Assembly: GCA_020634495.1 (NCBI GenBank)
Contig: JACKBR010000023.1
Coordinates: forward strand, 1-64,000
DNA from: Ardenticatenaceae bacterium
Lineage (GTDB): Bacteria > Chloroflexota > Anaerolineae > Promineifilales > Promineifilaceae
Direction of reading: 5' to 3'
DNA length: 64,000 bases
Position numbers and translations under genes: made by a program. Of this stretch, positions 42,963-52,827 are shown piece by piece (within the stretch, counting starts at the first letter, position 1; each line of letters starts with the position of its first letter). The notes beneath the pieces are model-generated. The model was not told where the DNA came from. It ran no database searches and saw only the letters and a list, made by a program, of their open reading frames with translations.

Positions 42963-44297
42963 GTGTTTGAGTCTTTAGGCAATCGCCTGCAATCTGTTTT
43001 TGATGGCTTGCAGCGGCGCGGCAAACTTACTGAAGCGGATGTAGACAAGGCAATGCGCGAGGTGCGCCTGGCCTTGCTGGAAGCGGACGTGAACTTCAAG
43101 GTTGTGAAAAGCTTTGTGGCTCGCGTGCGTGAACGCGCCGTTGGCCAGGAAGTGATGCGCAGCCTGACGCCAGGCCAGCAGGTGGTGAAGATTGTCCAGG
43201 AAGAGTTGGTGGAGACACTGGGTGAACCAGGGCGTCTGAATTTGGGTATGCAATCACCTGCGGTCATTATGCTGGTTGGGTTGCAAGGCGCTGGTAAAAC
43301 AACAATGGCGGGCAAGTTGGCTCTCCATTTACGCAAGCAGGGCAGACGGCCGTTACTCGTTGGAGCAGATGTTTATCGCCCTGCGGCCATTGACCAACTG
43401 CAAACCCTTGGCCGCCAACTGGATATTCCCGTGTACGATGAAGGCCCAGAAGGCAATCCAGTGAATGTGTGTGCCAACGGCGTGAAGAAAGCCGTGGCCA
43501 CTGGGGCGACCACCGTCATTTTAGATACCGCTGGCCGGTTAAACATTGATGAAATGATGATGGGTGAAATTAAGGCCATCAAAGAGAAAGTGAAGCCTGT
43601 TGAAACGCTGCTTGTGGCCGACGCAATGACGGGGCAAGAAGCTGTTCGCGTGGCCACCGACTTTAACAATGCTGTTAACATCACCGGGCTCATCATGACT
43701 AAGATTGATGGGGATGCCCGTGGTGGCGCAGCCATTTCTATGCGCGAAGTGACCGGTGTGCCTATCAAGTTCTTGGGCACCGGTGAAAAGCTAAACGCCA
43801 TCGAGGAATTTCATCCGGATCGTCTTTCCAGCCGAATTTTGGGTATGGGTGATGTCCTGACTCTGATTGAGCGCGCTCAAGAAGAGATGGATCAGGAAGA
43901 AGCCGAGAAAGCTGGCAAGCGGATGCTGCAAGGTGATTTTAATCTGGAAGATTTTTTAAACCAGATGCAGCAAATTAAACGTCTGGGGCCAATTGGCCAG
44001 CTTTTGGAAATGATTCCGGGCATGAACAAGATGGCTAAGGATGTAGATTTAAGCGGCGCTGAAGGGGATTTGAAGCGCATTGAGGCGATCATTCGCTCGA
44101 TGACACCCCAGGAACGGCGCAATCCAAAGATTCTCAAGGCGAGCCGTAAACGCCGCGTGGCGGCTGGGTCTGGCACTACGGTGCAAGAAGTCAATTCGTT
44201 GTTAAAACAGTTTCAAGAAATGAAGAAGATGATGAAACAGTTAACGAAAGGGCGTGGCCGTGGCTTGAATAATTTGCTGGGCCGTTTAGGGCAGTAA
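42963..44297 (+). CDS. ffh: Signal recognition particle protein Ffh
   Basis: A 444-residue SRP54 GTPase. The NG domain has GLQGAGKTTMAGKL, DTAGRLNIDE, TKIDGDARGGAAIS, and the Met-rich M domain begins near residue 300 (LEDFLNQMQQIKRLGPIGQLLEMIPGMNK). It binds 4.5S RNA and signal sequences and docks with FtsY. The start is GTG at 42963, preceded by AAGGGA. Gene order ffh-rpsP-khpA-rimM is widely conserved. Confidence 0.97.
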   Translation: MFESLGNRLQSVFDGLQRRGKLTEADVDKAMREVRLALLEADVNFKVVKSFVARVRERAVGQEVMRSLTPGQQVVKIVQEELVETLGEPGRLNLGMQSPAVIMLVGLQGAGKTTMAGKLALHLRKQGRRPLLVGADVYRPAAIDQLQTLGRQLDIPVYDEGPEGNPVNVCANGVKKAVATGATTVILDTAGRLNIDEMMMGEIKAIKEKVKPVETLLVADAMTGQEAVRVATDFNNAVNITGLIMTKIDGDARGGAAISMREVTGVPIKFLGTGEKLNAIEEFHPDRLSSRILGMGDVLTLIERAQEEMDQEEAEKAGKRMLQGDFNLEDFLNQMQQIKRLGPIGQLLEMIPGMNKMAKDVDLSGAEGDLKRIEAIIRSMTPQERRNPKILKASRKRRVAAGSGTTVQEVNSLLKQFQEMKKMMKQLTKGRGRGLNNLLGRLGQ

Positions 44298-44458
44298 ATA
44301 CTGTTTTGTAATTTGTAGGTGGGAAAGCGGCGAAAATTGCCGAATGATGTAGAATTGGTCGCTTACCCAGTTAATTGATAATGAAATGCGTATCTGTTTG
44401 CGGATGCGCAGGCAACAGAATGTGAATAAATTCTTGAAGTAAGTGGAGATAAAGATAA

Positions 44459-45001
44459 ATGCTTAAGATTCGATTGAGCCGCAGAGGCAAGAAAAGACAA
44501 CCAAGCTACCGCGTGGTTGTGGCTGATATTAATTCCAAGCGAGACGGCCGTATTGTTGAACGCATTGGCCATTACAATCCGTTGACTGAGCCAGCGGAGT
44601 TTGCAATTAGAGAAGACCGTGCTTTGCATTGGCTGAGCGTGGGCGCACAACCTACAGATGCCGTGCGTCGCCTGCTGGATAAGCAAGGAACCTTTGATCG
44701 CCTGGGCCGTATGCACGCCGGGGAATCCCTGGAAGTATTGGCCGCCGAAGTCACGGGTGTGGCTGTTGCTGCCCCTGAAGCCGTGGAAGAAGTTGCCGAA
44801 GAAGAAGAAACGGCCGAAGAAGAATCCATTGTTGAAAAAGCTGTAGAGACCGTTAAAGAAGTGGTCGCTGAGGCAGCTGACGTGGTTGAAGATGCCGTTG
44901 AAGCGGTTGTGGAAACCGTGGAAGAGGTTGTTTCGGATTCTGATGACGCTGAAGCTGACGAAGCTGATGAAGCGGCAGATGACGAAGAAGAAACTGACTA
45001 A
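44459..45001 (+). CDS. rpsP: Ribosomal protein bS16 with long acidic C-terminal extension
   Basis: A 180-residue protein. Residues 1-85 are a normal bS16 (MLKIRLSRRGKKRQPSYRVVV, GRIVERIGHYNPL). Residues about 95-180 are an Ala/Glu/Val/Asp-rich tail with regular EAVEEV- and DAVEAV-like repeats ending in Asp/Glu runs. bS16 is normally 80-100 residues, so the tail doubles it. The ribosome site is AGTGGAG before the ATG. Acidic tails on bS16 are known in some phyla; the role is unknown. Confidence 0.95.
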   Translation: MLKIRLSRRGKKRQPSYRVVVADINSKRDGRIVERIGHYNPLTEPAEFAIREDRALHWLSVGAQPTDAVRRLLDKQGTFDRLGRMHAGESLEVLAAEVTGVAVAAPEAVEEVAEEEETAEEESIVEKAVETVKEVVAEAADVVEDAVEAVVETVEEVVSDSDDAEADEADEAADDEEETD

Positions 45002-45012
45002 TTGAGGGATTC

Positions 45013-45255
45013 ATGAAAGACCTCGTAGAATATGTCGTAAAGTCTCTGGTGGAATCACCAGATGAAGTTTCTATTGATGAGTTTGATGAAGAGTCGGCCA
45101 CGGTTTTGGAATTAACGGTTGCTGGCTCGGATATGGGCCGCGTCATTGGCAAAAGTGGTCGCGTGATTAATGCGATCCGTACGCTGGCGCAGGTAGCTGC
45201 TGCCAAGCAGGGCAAGCGCGTGTCTGTGGAACTTGTCGAAACTGGCGATCGCTAA
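45013..45255 (+). CDS. khpA: KH-domain RNA-binding protein KhpA
   Basis: An 80-residue single KH domain with the GxxG loop as IGKSGRVINAIRTLAQ. KhpA works with KhpB/Jag as a global RNA chaperone. It lies 11 bp after rpsP, as in most bacteria, and a terminator follows at 45317. Confidence 0.95.
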   Translation: MKDLVEYVVKSLVESPDEVSIDEFDEESATVLELTVAGSDMGRVIGKSGRVINAIRTLAQVAAAKQGKRVSVELVETGDR

Positions 45256-45316
45256 CTCCCGTTTTTCTGGGAATATGCCCGATCGGCGCTTCACAAATTG
45301 ATCTTGATGACATGAT

Positions 45317-45339
45317 AACCTCGCTGTGGCGAGGTTTTT
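45317..45339 (+). terminator. Rho-independent terminator after khpA
   Basis: AACCTCGC and GCGAGGTT pair around TGTG and run into TTTTTG. It separates rimM from ffh-rpsP-khpA. Confidence 0.9.
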
Positions 45340-45400
45340 GTCGTTATCGCAACAGCTGCACTAATTGAACCGTTGCGTAACTGAATTTGCATTGTGAATT

Positions 45401-45937
45401 ATGAAGAGAAAAGAAGCTGACGCTGCCGCTGAGGCGGAAACTGATTTTATTGTTATTGGCCAGATTACCAAGCCGCACGGGGTGCGGGGTGAGCTGCGGG
45501 TGAAGCCGCATACCGATGAGCCGGAGCGGTTTACCTGGCTGGAACAAGTTTATGTGGGCGAAACTGCGCGGAGCCTGATGCTGGTGGAAAAGGCGCGGGT
45601 GCATCAGGGGATGATTTTGCTGAAGTTTACGGCCGTAAATGACCGAACCGCCGCCGAAGCTTTGCGTGGCGAGTGGCTGATGGTTCCTGAAGATGAAGCG
45701 CTGCCTTTGGAAGAGGGCGAATATTATCTGTTTCAACTGGAAGGGCTGTCAGTTTTTACAGACGACGGCGAGGATTTGGGGGTTTTGACCAGCATCATAG
45801 AAACTGGGGCCAACCATGTGTTTGTGGTGCAGGGTGCGCAGGGCGAGCTGCTGCTGCCAGACATTGATGAAGTGGTGCAGGAGATTGATTTTGAAAACGG
45901 CCGTATGGTCGTTAAACTGCTGCCAGGCTTAAGGTAG
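45401..45937 (+). CDS. rimM: Ribosome maturation factor RimM
   Basis: A 178-residue protein with the RimM N-domain (VIGQITKPHGVRGELRVKPHTDEPERF) and a C-terminal PRC barrel (LLLPDIDEVVQEIDFENGRMVVKLLPGL). It helps assemble the 30S head with uS19. trmD and rplS, which normally follow, are absent; dprA is next. It is the last fully intact gene before the damaged stretch. Confidence 0.96.
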   Translation: MKRKEADAAAEAETDFIVIGQITKPHGVRGELRVKPHTDEPERFTWLEQVYVGETARSLMLVEKARVHQGMILLKFTAVNDRTAAEALRGEWLMVPEDEALPLEEGEYYLFQLEGLSVFTDDGEDLGVLTSIIETGANHVFVVQGAQGELLLPDIDEVVQEIDFENGRMVVKLLPGLR

Positions 45938-45987
45938 TTAAAAGTTTCTCCTCAATTGATTAGCTAGTTGGAGACAGGAGTAGTTAA

Positions 45988-47043
45988 ATGTCCGATCTAA
46001 AATATTGGCTTGGCTTCAATTTAGTCAAAGGCATTGGCCCTGCAAAAGTGCAAGCCTTGCTAGATTATTATGGCTCTTTAGACAATGCCTGGCAGGCAAA
46101 TGAGTTTGAACTGCAAGATCAGCCTTGATAAACGAAGCAATTCGACACCTTTTTTGCAAACCAGGCGTGAGGTTGATTTGGACGCAGCGCTGGCGCAGGC
46201 GCAGCAGGCAAATGTGTCGTTGCTCACCTGGGGAATGCCAGAATATCCCAGCTACCTGCGCGAGATTCCTAACCCACCGCCGCTGCTGTACTACCAGGGC
46301 GAACTGCGCGGTGATGTCAATGGGCCGTATTGTGGTGCCGGCGTCTGGCTAATCAGGTGACGCGAGATTTAGTGGCTGGGCTGGTGCAAAATAATATCAC
46401 CATCGTCAGCGGATTGGCGCGGGGGATTGATGCTATTGCCCATAAAACGGCCGTTGACCTGGGCGGACGGAGCTGGCAGTGCTTAACCGACTGGAGCTGC
46501 ATCTATCCTGCCGAACCGCACGATGGCCTGAAATTACGCAGGGCATGGGCTATCATCAGCGAACTATGGCCTGGGCATCCAGCCAGAGGCCAAGAACTCC
46601 GCCCGCAACCAAATTATCAGCGGCCTTTCACTTGGCGTAGTGTGTTGGGCCTTCCAGCAAACGCAGCAGCGCCTTATCACCAACGCCTGGAGCAAGACCG
46701 CGGTGTGCCGTGCCGGGCAACATCAGCCAGCAGCCGGGGGGCTAAAATAAGCTCATTCAGGGAAGGGGCCAAACTGGTAGCGTCGATGATATTATTTGGA
46801 AGAACTCGAATTTGCATATGGTGGCAGAAAAAACGGCCGTACAGCTTATGCTTCCAGAAACAGCCGAAAAATTGCTCTTCACAATAGCCATCTTTCAGGC
46901 CAGCCGTTCGTATCGATGACCTGAGTCGTACAACCGGAGTTTGCCCAGCGCCCTGGTGAGCAGCACCTTCTTTGCATTAATGGAACAAGGATGGTGCAGC
47001 AAGTGGGCGGGTATGTGCTGCTCGCGAAGATATTCATCTATAA
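45988..47043 (+). pseudogene. dprA: DNA-processing protein DprA, frameshifted
   Basis: AGGAG precedes ATG 45988 (MSDLKYWLGFNLVKGIGPAKVQALLDYYGSL). Fragments in shifting frames continue the DprA order: LLTWGMPEYPSYLREIPNPPPLLYYQGEL, DLVAGLVQNNITIVSGLARGIDAIAHKTAVDLGG, IIS.L.LGIQPEAKN, ITN.ALEQDR, KLIQEGAKLV and a C-terminal winged helix ending QQVGG and EDIHL-stop. At least eight indels and some substitutions are needed to restore it. DprA loads RecA on incoming DNA in transformation. The nearly complete order of motifs suggests an intact ancestral gene. Confidence 0.85.
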
Positions 47044-47071
47044 CACATCAACATCACATAGCGAGGATACC

Positions 47072-48150
47072 ATGAAAATTATTATCTTTGCCGTGGCTCT
47101 GGCGCCAATTTGGCAACCCATCAGCCGTAAAAAAGTCTCAAGCAGTTTGAACCGTCATTTGGTGGTAAATCAACCTTCATTTAGCCGTGGATCGTGTTGC
47201 CGATGTTTATGGCCTGAAATGTTTTATTTCCACCAATGTAGGTCATGCACGTAGGCATTGTTCAGCAGCTGCCTGGTTTTACCTGCCAGCAATGTCGTTA
47301 GGGAGCAACTTGCGCCGGGATTGCTTGGCCGTTGGGCTGGCCATATACCTGGCCCGGCCGCACTCACCAGAGGCGCTAACTAGACACTGAGCCTGTAGCC
47401 ATTTGTGGGGCGATAATTATATGGATCAGGTTATTATTTTTCAGGAAGTGCTAGACGCCGCTAAAAGCTAATTTCCGCCAAAGCCAAGATTTTGTTCATG
47501 GTGAGACGCCCGTTTTTGCCGGTAACGATCAGCTAAGGCTGGAGTTAGTTTGACGAGAAAAAGGACGGTAAACAGCCGTCCCTAATGTATTCAACTCCTC
47601 GATTACCGGCCCCCGCTAGTCGAGTGCCAGCAGTTGCCGAAAATACATGTGTGGAATACTGGCTACTGCTTCGTAACCACAATCGGTTTGTGCGCAAACA
47701 GTATCAACAACTTCTACAACCCAAAATGTAGAGGCTGTGGTCTTAAAATTGAAGATGCAATCCGGACAGCCAAATTACCGGAGACCGCCGCCGCGTCTAT
47801 CCCGCGTTAGATGTCATTAGCTTCGACGATACCATTTTATGACGATGACCAACCCAGTGCCCTAATTGCTGCATGGCGAAATGAGTTGAAACGATCCGGG
47901 CACGCTGTACGCCCTCAAAGGGGCAATCGACCCAGACCTGAAGGCCAATGTTGTTAAAAATGTCGTAACCGAAAAATCCAGCCGATTGCCTGGTTACAAC
48001 TACGAATCGAAGCTCGTTACAGTAATTGGCCTTGAGGATGATTGTAGTAAGCACGGAAGATGCGATCCTGGTTGTTCACAGGATCAAATTCCGTTAGTAA
48101 AGAAAATGGTAGATGGTTTGGAAGGAACCAGTTTAGAATCTTATAGTTGA
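47072..48150 (+). pseudogene. Unidentified damaged gene between dprA and topA
   Basis: This 1.08-kb stretch has coding-like composition but no long frame. ATG 47072 with GAGG upstream begins MKIIIFAVALAP. Later fragments include LAVDRVADVYGLKCFISTNVGHA-like text near 47180-47270, NPKCRGCGLKIEDA near 47720, and KGAIDPDLKANVV, RLPGYNYESKLVTVIGLEDD and KMVDGLEGTSLES near 47910-48150. CRGCG could be part of a metal site. I cannot assign a family; reading was hampered by frequent frame changes. Exact limits are uncertain. Confidence 0.45.
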
Positions 48151-48179
48151 TTGCGTTTACGTTTTCTGCTTTTTTAGAA

Positions 48180-50510
48180 ATTTATGGTGATCAAGAGAAA
48201 GTGATTGGATGTTGTTTTAGGAGTGCCGGGAAAAACACGGTGTTGCAGCCAAAATGAATGGGCGACCAATGGTTCCCCAAGACGCCCAGGGCACCTATTA
48301 CCAAATTAACGGCAGCACTATTTGAGCAGGCTGCTCCTGCGCTGATAATTTGCCCTAAACCGGAGTAACGGCGTTCGCAAAGCCAAACAAAAATCTGCCA
48401 AAAGAAATAGCCGGCAAAAGCAGCGATCCGCGCACCACCACGCGCCCGCACGAACGGATTAGTAATTGTGGAATCGCCCGCCATTGGAAACCATCAGGCG
48501 GTACCTGGGCAAAGGGTACAGCGTCAAGTCAACGTTGGGCATGTGCGCGATTTGCTAAAATCTCGCCCTGAGTGTAGATGTTGAAAATAATTTTGAACCA
48601 GAATACCGCGTAACAAATGACAAGCGGGACGTGGTTAAGATTTGAAAGCAGCTGCTGCCAAAGCAAAAGAAATTTATCTGACTACACTGACCCACAACCG
48701 TGAAGGCAAGCGATTGCCTGGCACGTTTGGAATCGGCAATGGGTCGCTATTACCAGCGGGTTGTGTTTCATGAGATTACCAAACCAGCGATTCGAAGGCA
48801 TTTGAAACCACGCGGTTAACATGGATCGGGTATTGCGCAGCAGGCGCGCGTCATTTTGGATCGATTGGTGGGGTACAAACTAGGTCCGCTGCTCTGGCGC
48901 AAAATTGCGCAGCCGTTTATCGGCGAGCAGGTGCAATCATCTGTGGCAGTGCGGCTGGTGTCGAACGCGACCTGCACTGTGTGCGCAAATCAAAGGTTTG
49001 TTACCAAGGAATATTGGACGCTTGGCGCTGAACTGGGTGGGGCGCTCTAGGGGTAAATGACCAGGAACAGCCGTTTTCCAGAGCGTTGCACAAATTAAAG
49101 ACCCTGTATTTGCAAGTGGGGAATACGATTGTGCGGCCGCACCTGGTAGCTAGAAAAAGCATCTGGTGGCGAAGTGCGCATTGTAAACGAACCGTCGCCC
49201 AACAGCCCATTCACCTGTACCATGCAAAGGCGTCCCGGCGGTTGAGCTGCCTGCACCAGCAAACGATGCGCATTGCCCAGCAGCAACGCTGTGAAGGCAT
49301 TGACCCTGGAAGGCGAAGGAATCGGTTGGTTTAATTACCTACATGCGTACCAACGGCATTCCGTCAAAGAGGCGAAACGGAAGCGCGAAACCTATGTTGG
49401 CAACGCTGAGTCACCAACTAAGCGCCGTTAAACCACCCGGAGTACAAAACAAAAATCAAAACAGCGCAAAGCGCAGAGCAGTGCAGCCCACCTCTGTCCC
49501 CGTATTGCCCTAAGCAGATCAAAAAGAACATTTGTCACGCGGGATCAGTATCGCCTGTACAAGTTGATTTGGGATCTAACTGTGTGTGAATGGCTCCGGC
49601 CAGTATGACACGGTGTCAGTGGATGTTGGGCGGGAGATGAGGAAGGTGGCTGTGGGAACGTAATATCTCTTCCAGGCGACTGGTTCTGTTATGACCTTTG
49701 CTGGATTCCTGGCTCTATGAGAAAGCCGCCCTGGATCCTTGAATGTTGTGAAACCAGGTGCCATCCGACCTGAAAGAGGGCAGAGCTGCTCCGATTTATT
49801 TACAGCTTTGCCAGGCAACACACAGCCACGCCACGCTACAGCAGAAAACCACCCTAGTTAAATCAATGGAAGAATACGGCATTGGTGCCCCAGCACCTAC
49901 ATATCCATCATCTCTACAATTCAAAATCATGGTACGTGGATGGGGTAGACAGGCGATTGCAGCCGACAGAAACCAGCCAGGTGGTGAACGATTTACTCGT
50001 TGAGTATTTCCTGATATTTTTGTCCCTAAGACTTTACGGCGATTGAAGATGAGCTGGATAAAATTGCTGAAGGTGAGCCGTGGGTTGCCCGTCATTGGCA
50101 GCTTTACAGTTGCCAGCAAGTGGCGATGAGTCCATACCAAGCTGGTTGAAGGCAGAGGTGGGCCTGTAGGGCGGGCGTGCCCCCTGTGTGTGTGATTTGG
50201 TTTACCGGGAAGGGCGATACAGTCCGTTTTCATCTGGCTGCTCAATTTCCCAAATGCCGCCATACAGAACAACTGCTCAACAAAATTGGCGTCACCTGTC
50301 CCAACAGCGGCAAGATAGTCGACAGCATACCACTCAGAAACCGCGTCTTCCTACAGCTGCTGCGCGTTACCCAGACTGCAGGTGCTTAGTTGGAAAAAGC
50401 CTATGGTCGATGAATAATATGCAACGGCTGGTGGTTCCGTAAACGAAAATGAGACCGACTGCGTTCGCGCGGCTAAAAGAGCCAGTGCCCGATAAAGAAT
50501 AACCGTCATG
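48180..50510 (+). pseudogene. topA: DNA topoisomerase I, frameshifted in many places
   Basis: Pieces of TopA appear in the right order across changing frames: a basic leader (KTKSAKRNSRQK-like), TLGHVRDLLKSR-like, NNFEPEYRVTNDK, EIYLTTDPDREG-like, GRYYQRVVFHEITKPAI, RVILDRLVGYKLGPLLWRKI, YMRTDS-like, LVKSMEEYGIG, then C-terminal zinc-ribbon repeats (ACPLCVCDLVYREGRYGPF, VTCPNCGK, RYPDC). Substitutions as well as indels are evident. Topoisomerase I relaxes negative supercoils and is essential in most bacteria, so an inactive sole copy is unlikely. Start and end are approximate. Confidence 0.85.
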
Positions 50511-50866
50511 AATTAATATGACCAGAAACAATTCTACATTTGCCTGAATTTCTATTCGGTACAGAATGCCTTATGCCAGAGCAGGCGCTTCGAAAAATTT
50601 TACTGTAGATGCTTCATAGCTGCGTTGGTTTCCCATTGCTAGTTGTAGCTAATTGGTACCACTGTATAAGATTTTTTAGCAACTTATTAAAGGCTAGACC
50701 TTGGTTTTGTAGCCTCGTCAATAACAAAGTCACAGGAGAAATCTGCGTAACAGGAAAATCGACGATTCAAAAATTTTATGTATTTTTAGAGGCCAATAAT
50801 CAGACGCCTCCTTTCCGGAAACCTCGACATGTATTTCCAAGATTGTTTAATGTAAAGGAAAAATTA
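50511..50866. other. A+T-richer spacer before the metzincin gene
   Basis: About 350 bp with no supported gene, no ACGGCCGT, and a base composition lower in G+C than the surroundings. Its end has AAAGGAAAAATT directly before ATG 50867. Confidence 0.5.
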
Positions 50867-52827
50867 TGAACTTTCGTCTAGCTTCTCTATTATCTTTTGC
50901 TTTTTGGAGTCTTGCGCTGGATTTGTGGGGAGCGGGGTCGGTGCCGGTCAATCGGCGCTGCCCAACGGGCGATGGATGAATTGCCATACCTGCCGTTTCA
51001 GACCAGAGTAATCCTCATCACAAATTTAGAAATTAGCCAATCTATTCAGGATGCCAGCACGGTGCCGCTGGTATCAATCAGCCCACTGTTGTGCCGCGTT
51101 TATCTGGCCTACAAGCAGTGGCAACGATGTGCCTAGTACCAGCATTACCTTAACCGCTACTCGTGGAAGTCTACGTGATGACAGCAGCCGTTCGGCACAA
51201 AATCGCCTCCAAGCAGCTCAGCCAGGTAATTTTGGGCAGTACGTTTAACGTTGTGCTGCCCGCAGACCTGGCTTTCTGGCACGGTGCAAATTGTGGCGTA
51301 ACAACCAAAATGGCGGCGGCTTTCAAAACAGTTACATTTAATGGTGCCCGTTGAACATCACGATTGTGCCCATTAACTATACAAATACCGGGCCTGAAGT
51401 GGATTTTTCAGCCCCTTCAAGTGAACAAATTAGTGATTGGATGATGCCCGGGCCTATCCTTAAACAACATAGATGTCTCCTTCCATGCGCCATATGCTTT
51501 TACGGGTAATTTGCGGGATGGCTATTATTGGGAAAACGACGATAACACTGGCCTGCTGGATCGAATGTCGCAGCTTAAGGCAGGGGATGGAGCGCCAGAA
51601 TCTACCGTTTATTACGCCTATGTTTATTTTGGCACAAGCTGCTCTGATACCTGGTTCAACTGCGCTGGCGGCATTGCTGGCATTGGTTGGATTGGCTTTA
51701 GAGAATCTGTGGGCATCCACAATTTGCCGTCTGGGTTTGGGCCGGAGGCTTCGGGCAAGCTGGCCGGGCACGAAATTGGCCATAATTTTGGCCGTTACCA
51801 CGCGCCGTGTGGGGTATCGCCAACGCCAAACTGGTCTACGGATCCCAAACATGCCGGGGCTTCCATTGGTGAATATGGTTTGGATGGCATTGGTGGTACC
51901 TTGACGCTGCTTGACCAGCGGCTATGTGGACATGATGAGCTACTGTGATCCAGTTTGGGTTTCTGATTATACGTACAAAGCGCTTTATACCGATCAGGTG
52001 AACAATGGCGCGTTCATTTACCCTGGTAAACCCTGGTGATTCAAGTCTGTTACGGATGATGTATATTTCCTTAAGCCCAGTTTACATGCTGCCCGCAAAC
52101 ATGCATTCTCCTAAAATAGCCTCTGCACCGTGCAACTTCTGTGGATACTGGGCACTCATCCAGTCGATTTAATGGTGGCGGAAGCATCTCTGCCGGGGAG
52201 CCATTCGCGGGGTGGTGCCGGTGCCCGATGAATGGTGGCTGCAGGATTCGCATGGAAGCAGCATCAGGGACGGCAGGTGCCAGCCGCGCCCTCTCCACTA
52301 CCAGCATGTCTGTGAGCACCGCCCTCGATCAGCACCGGCAAGCCGCTGTTGATCGGTTGGGGGCACCAATGTACTTGCCTCGTTGTGCGCTACACCGCCA
52401 ACAACAGCCAATCTGGACAACAGTGGGATTAAACGGTGCTGGGTACAACCTGGATGGCAATCTGAAACGGCGGTAAAGCAGCCATTCAAATCATCCTGGC
52501 AAATCAGGGCACCAACCCTTCGACATTGACCTGTGGCTGCCCCGTTGGCAGATAAGCAGCTTACTGCCTGGATCAGCAGAAGCGATTGCGGCTGGTTCGC
52601 CTGCGGCGCTGCCTTTAGTTCCAGATGCCAAGGGATGGCGCGTTGACGAAGATTTTGTCTGGTCGGTGGATGGTGGGGCGAAACAGCCTCAGCCCTCTTC
52701 CTGCACAATTTGGCGCCCGATGAGCATACCATCACTTTGCGGGCTACCAGCAGGCAAACGGCCGTTACTCCTTCATTATTACCGATGCACGCCTTAAGAA
52801 CTTTGGGGTAGCAATTCTAAATTCATG
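50867..52827 (+). pseudogene. Secreted metzincin zinc protease with Ig-like C-terminal region, frameshifted
   Basis: ATG 50867, with AAAGGA upstream, starts a signal peptide (MNFRLASLLSFAF). A beta-rich prodomain follows (RVILITNLEISQSIQDASTVPLV, LGSTFNVVLPADL). The best-preserved part (51511-51948) holds the zinc site HEIGHNFGRYH at 51769-51801. Just downstream in the next frame is a Met-turn, DMMSYC. HExxHxxGxxH plus a Met-turn defines a metzincin. C-terminal pieces (SVDGGA, NLAPDEHTITLRAT) are Ig/bacterial cell-surface-like. It is broken at several points and ends against the converging hyuB gene; the exact end is uncertain. Confidence 0.83.
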
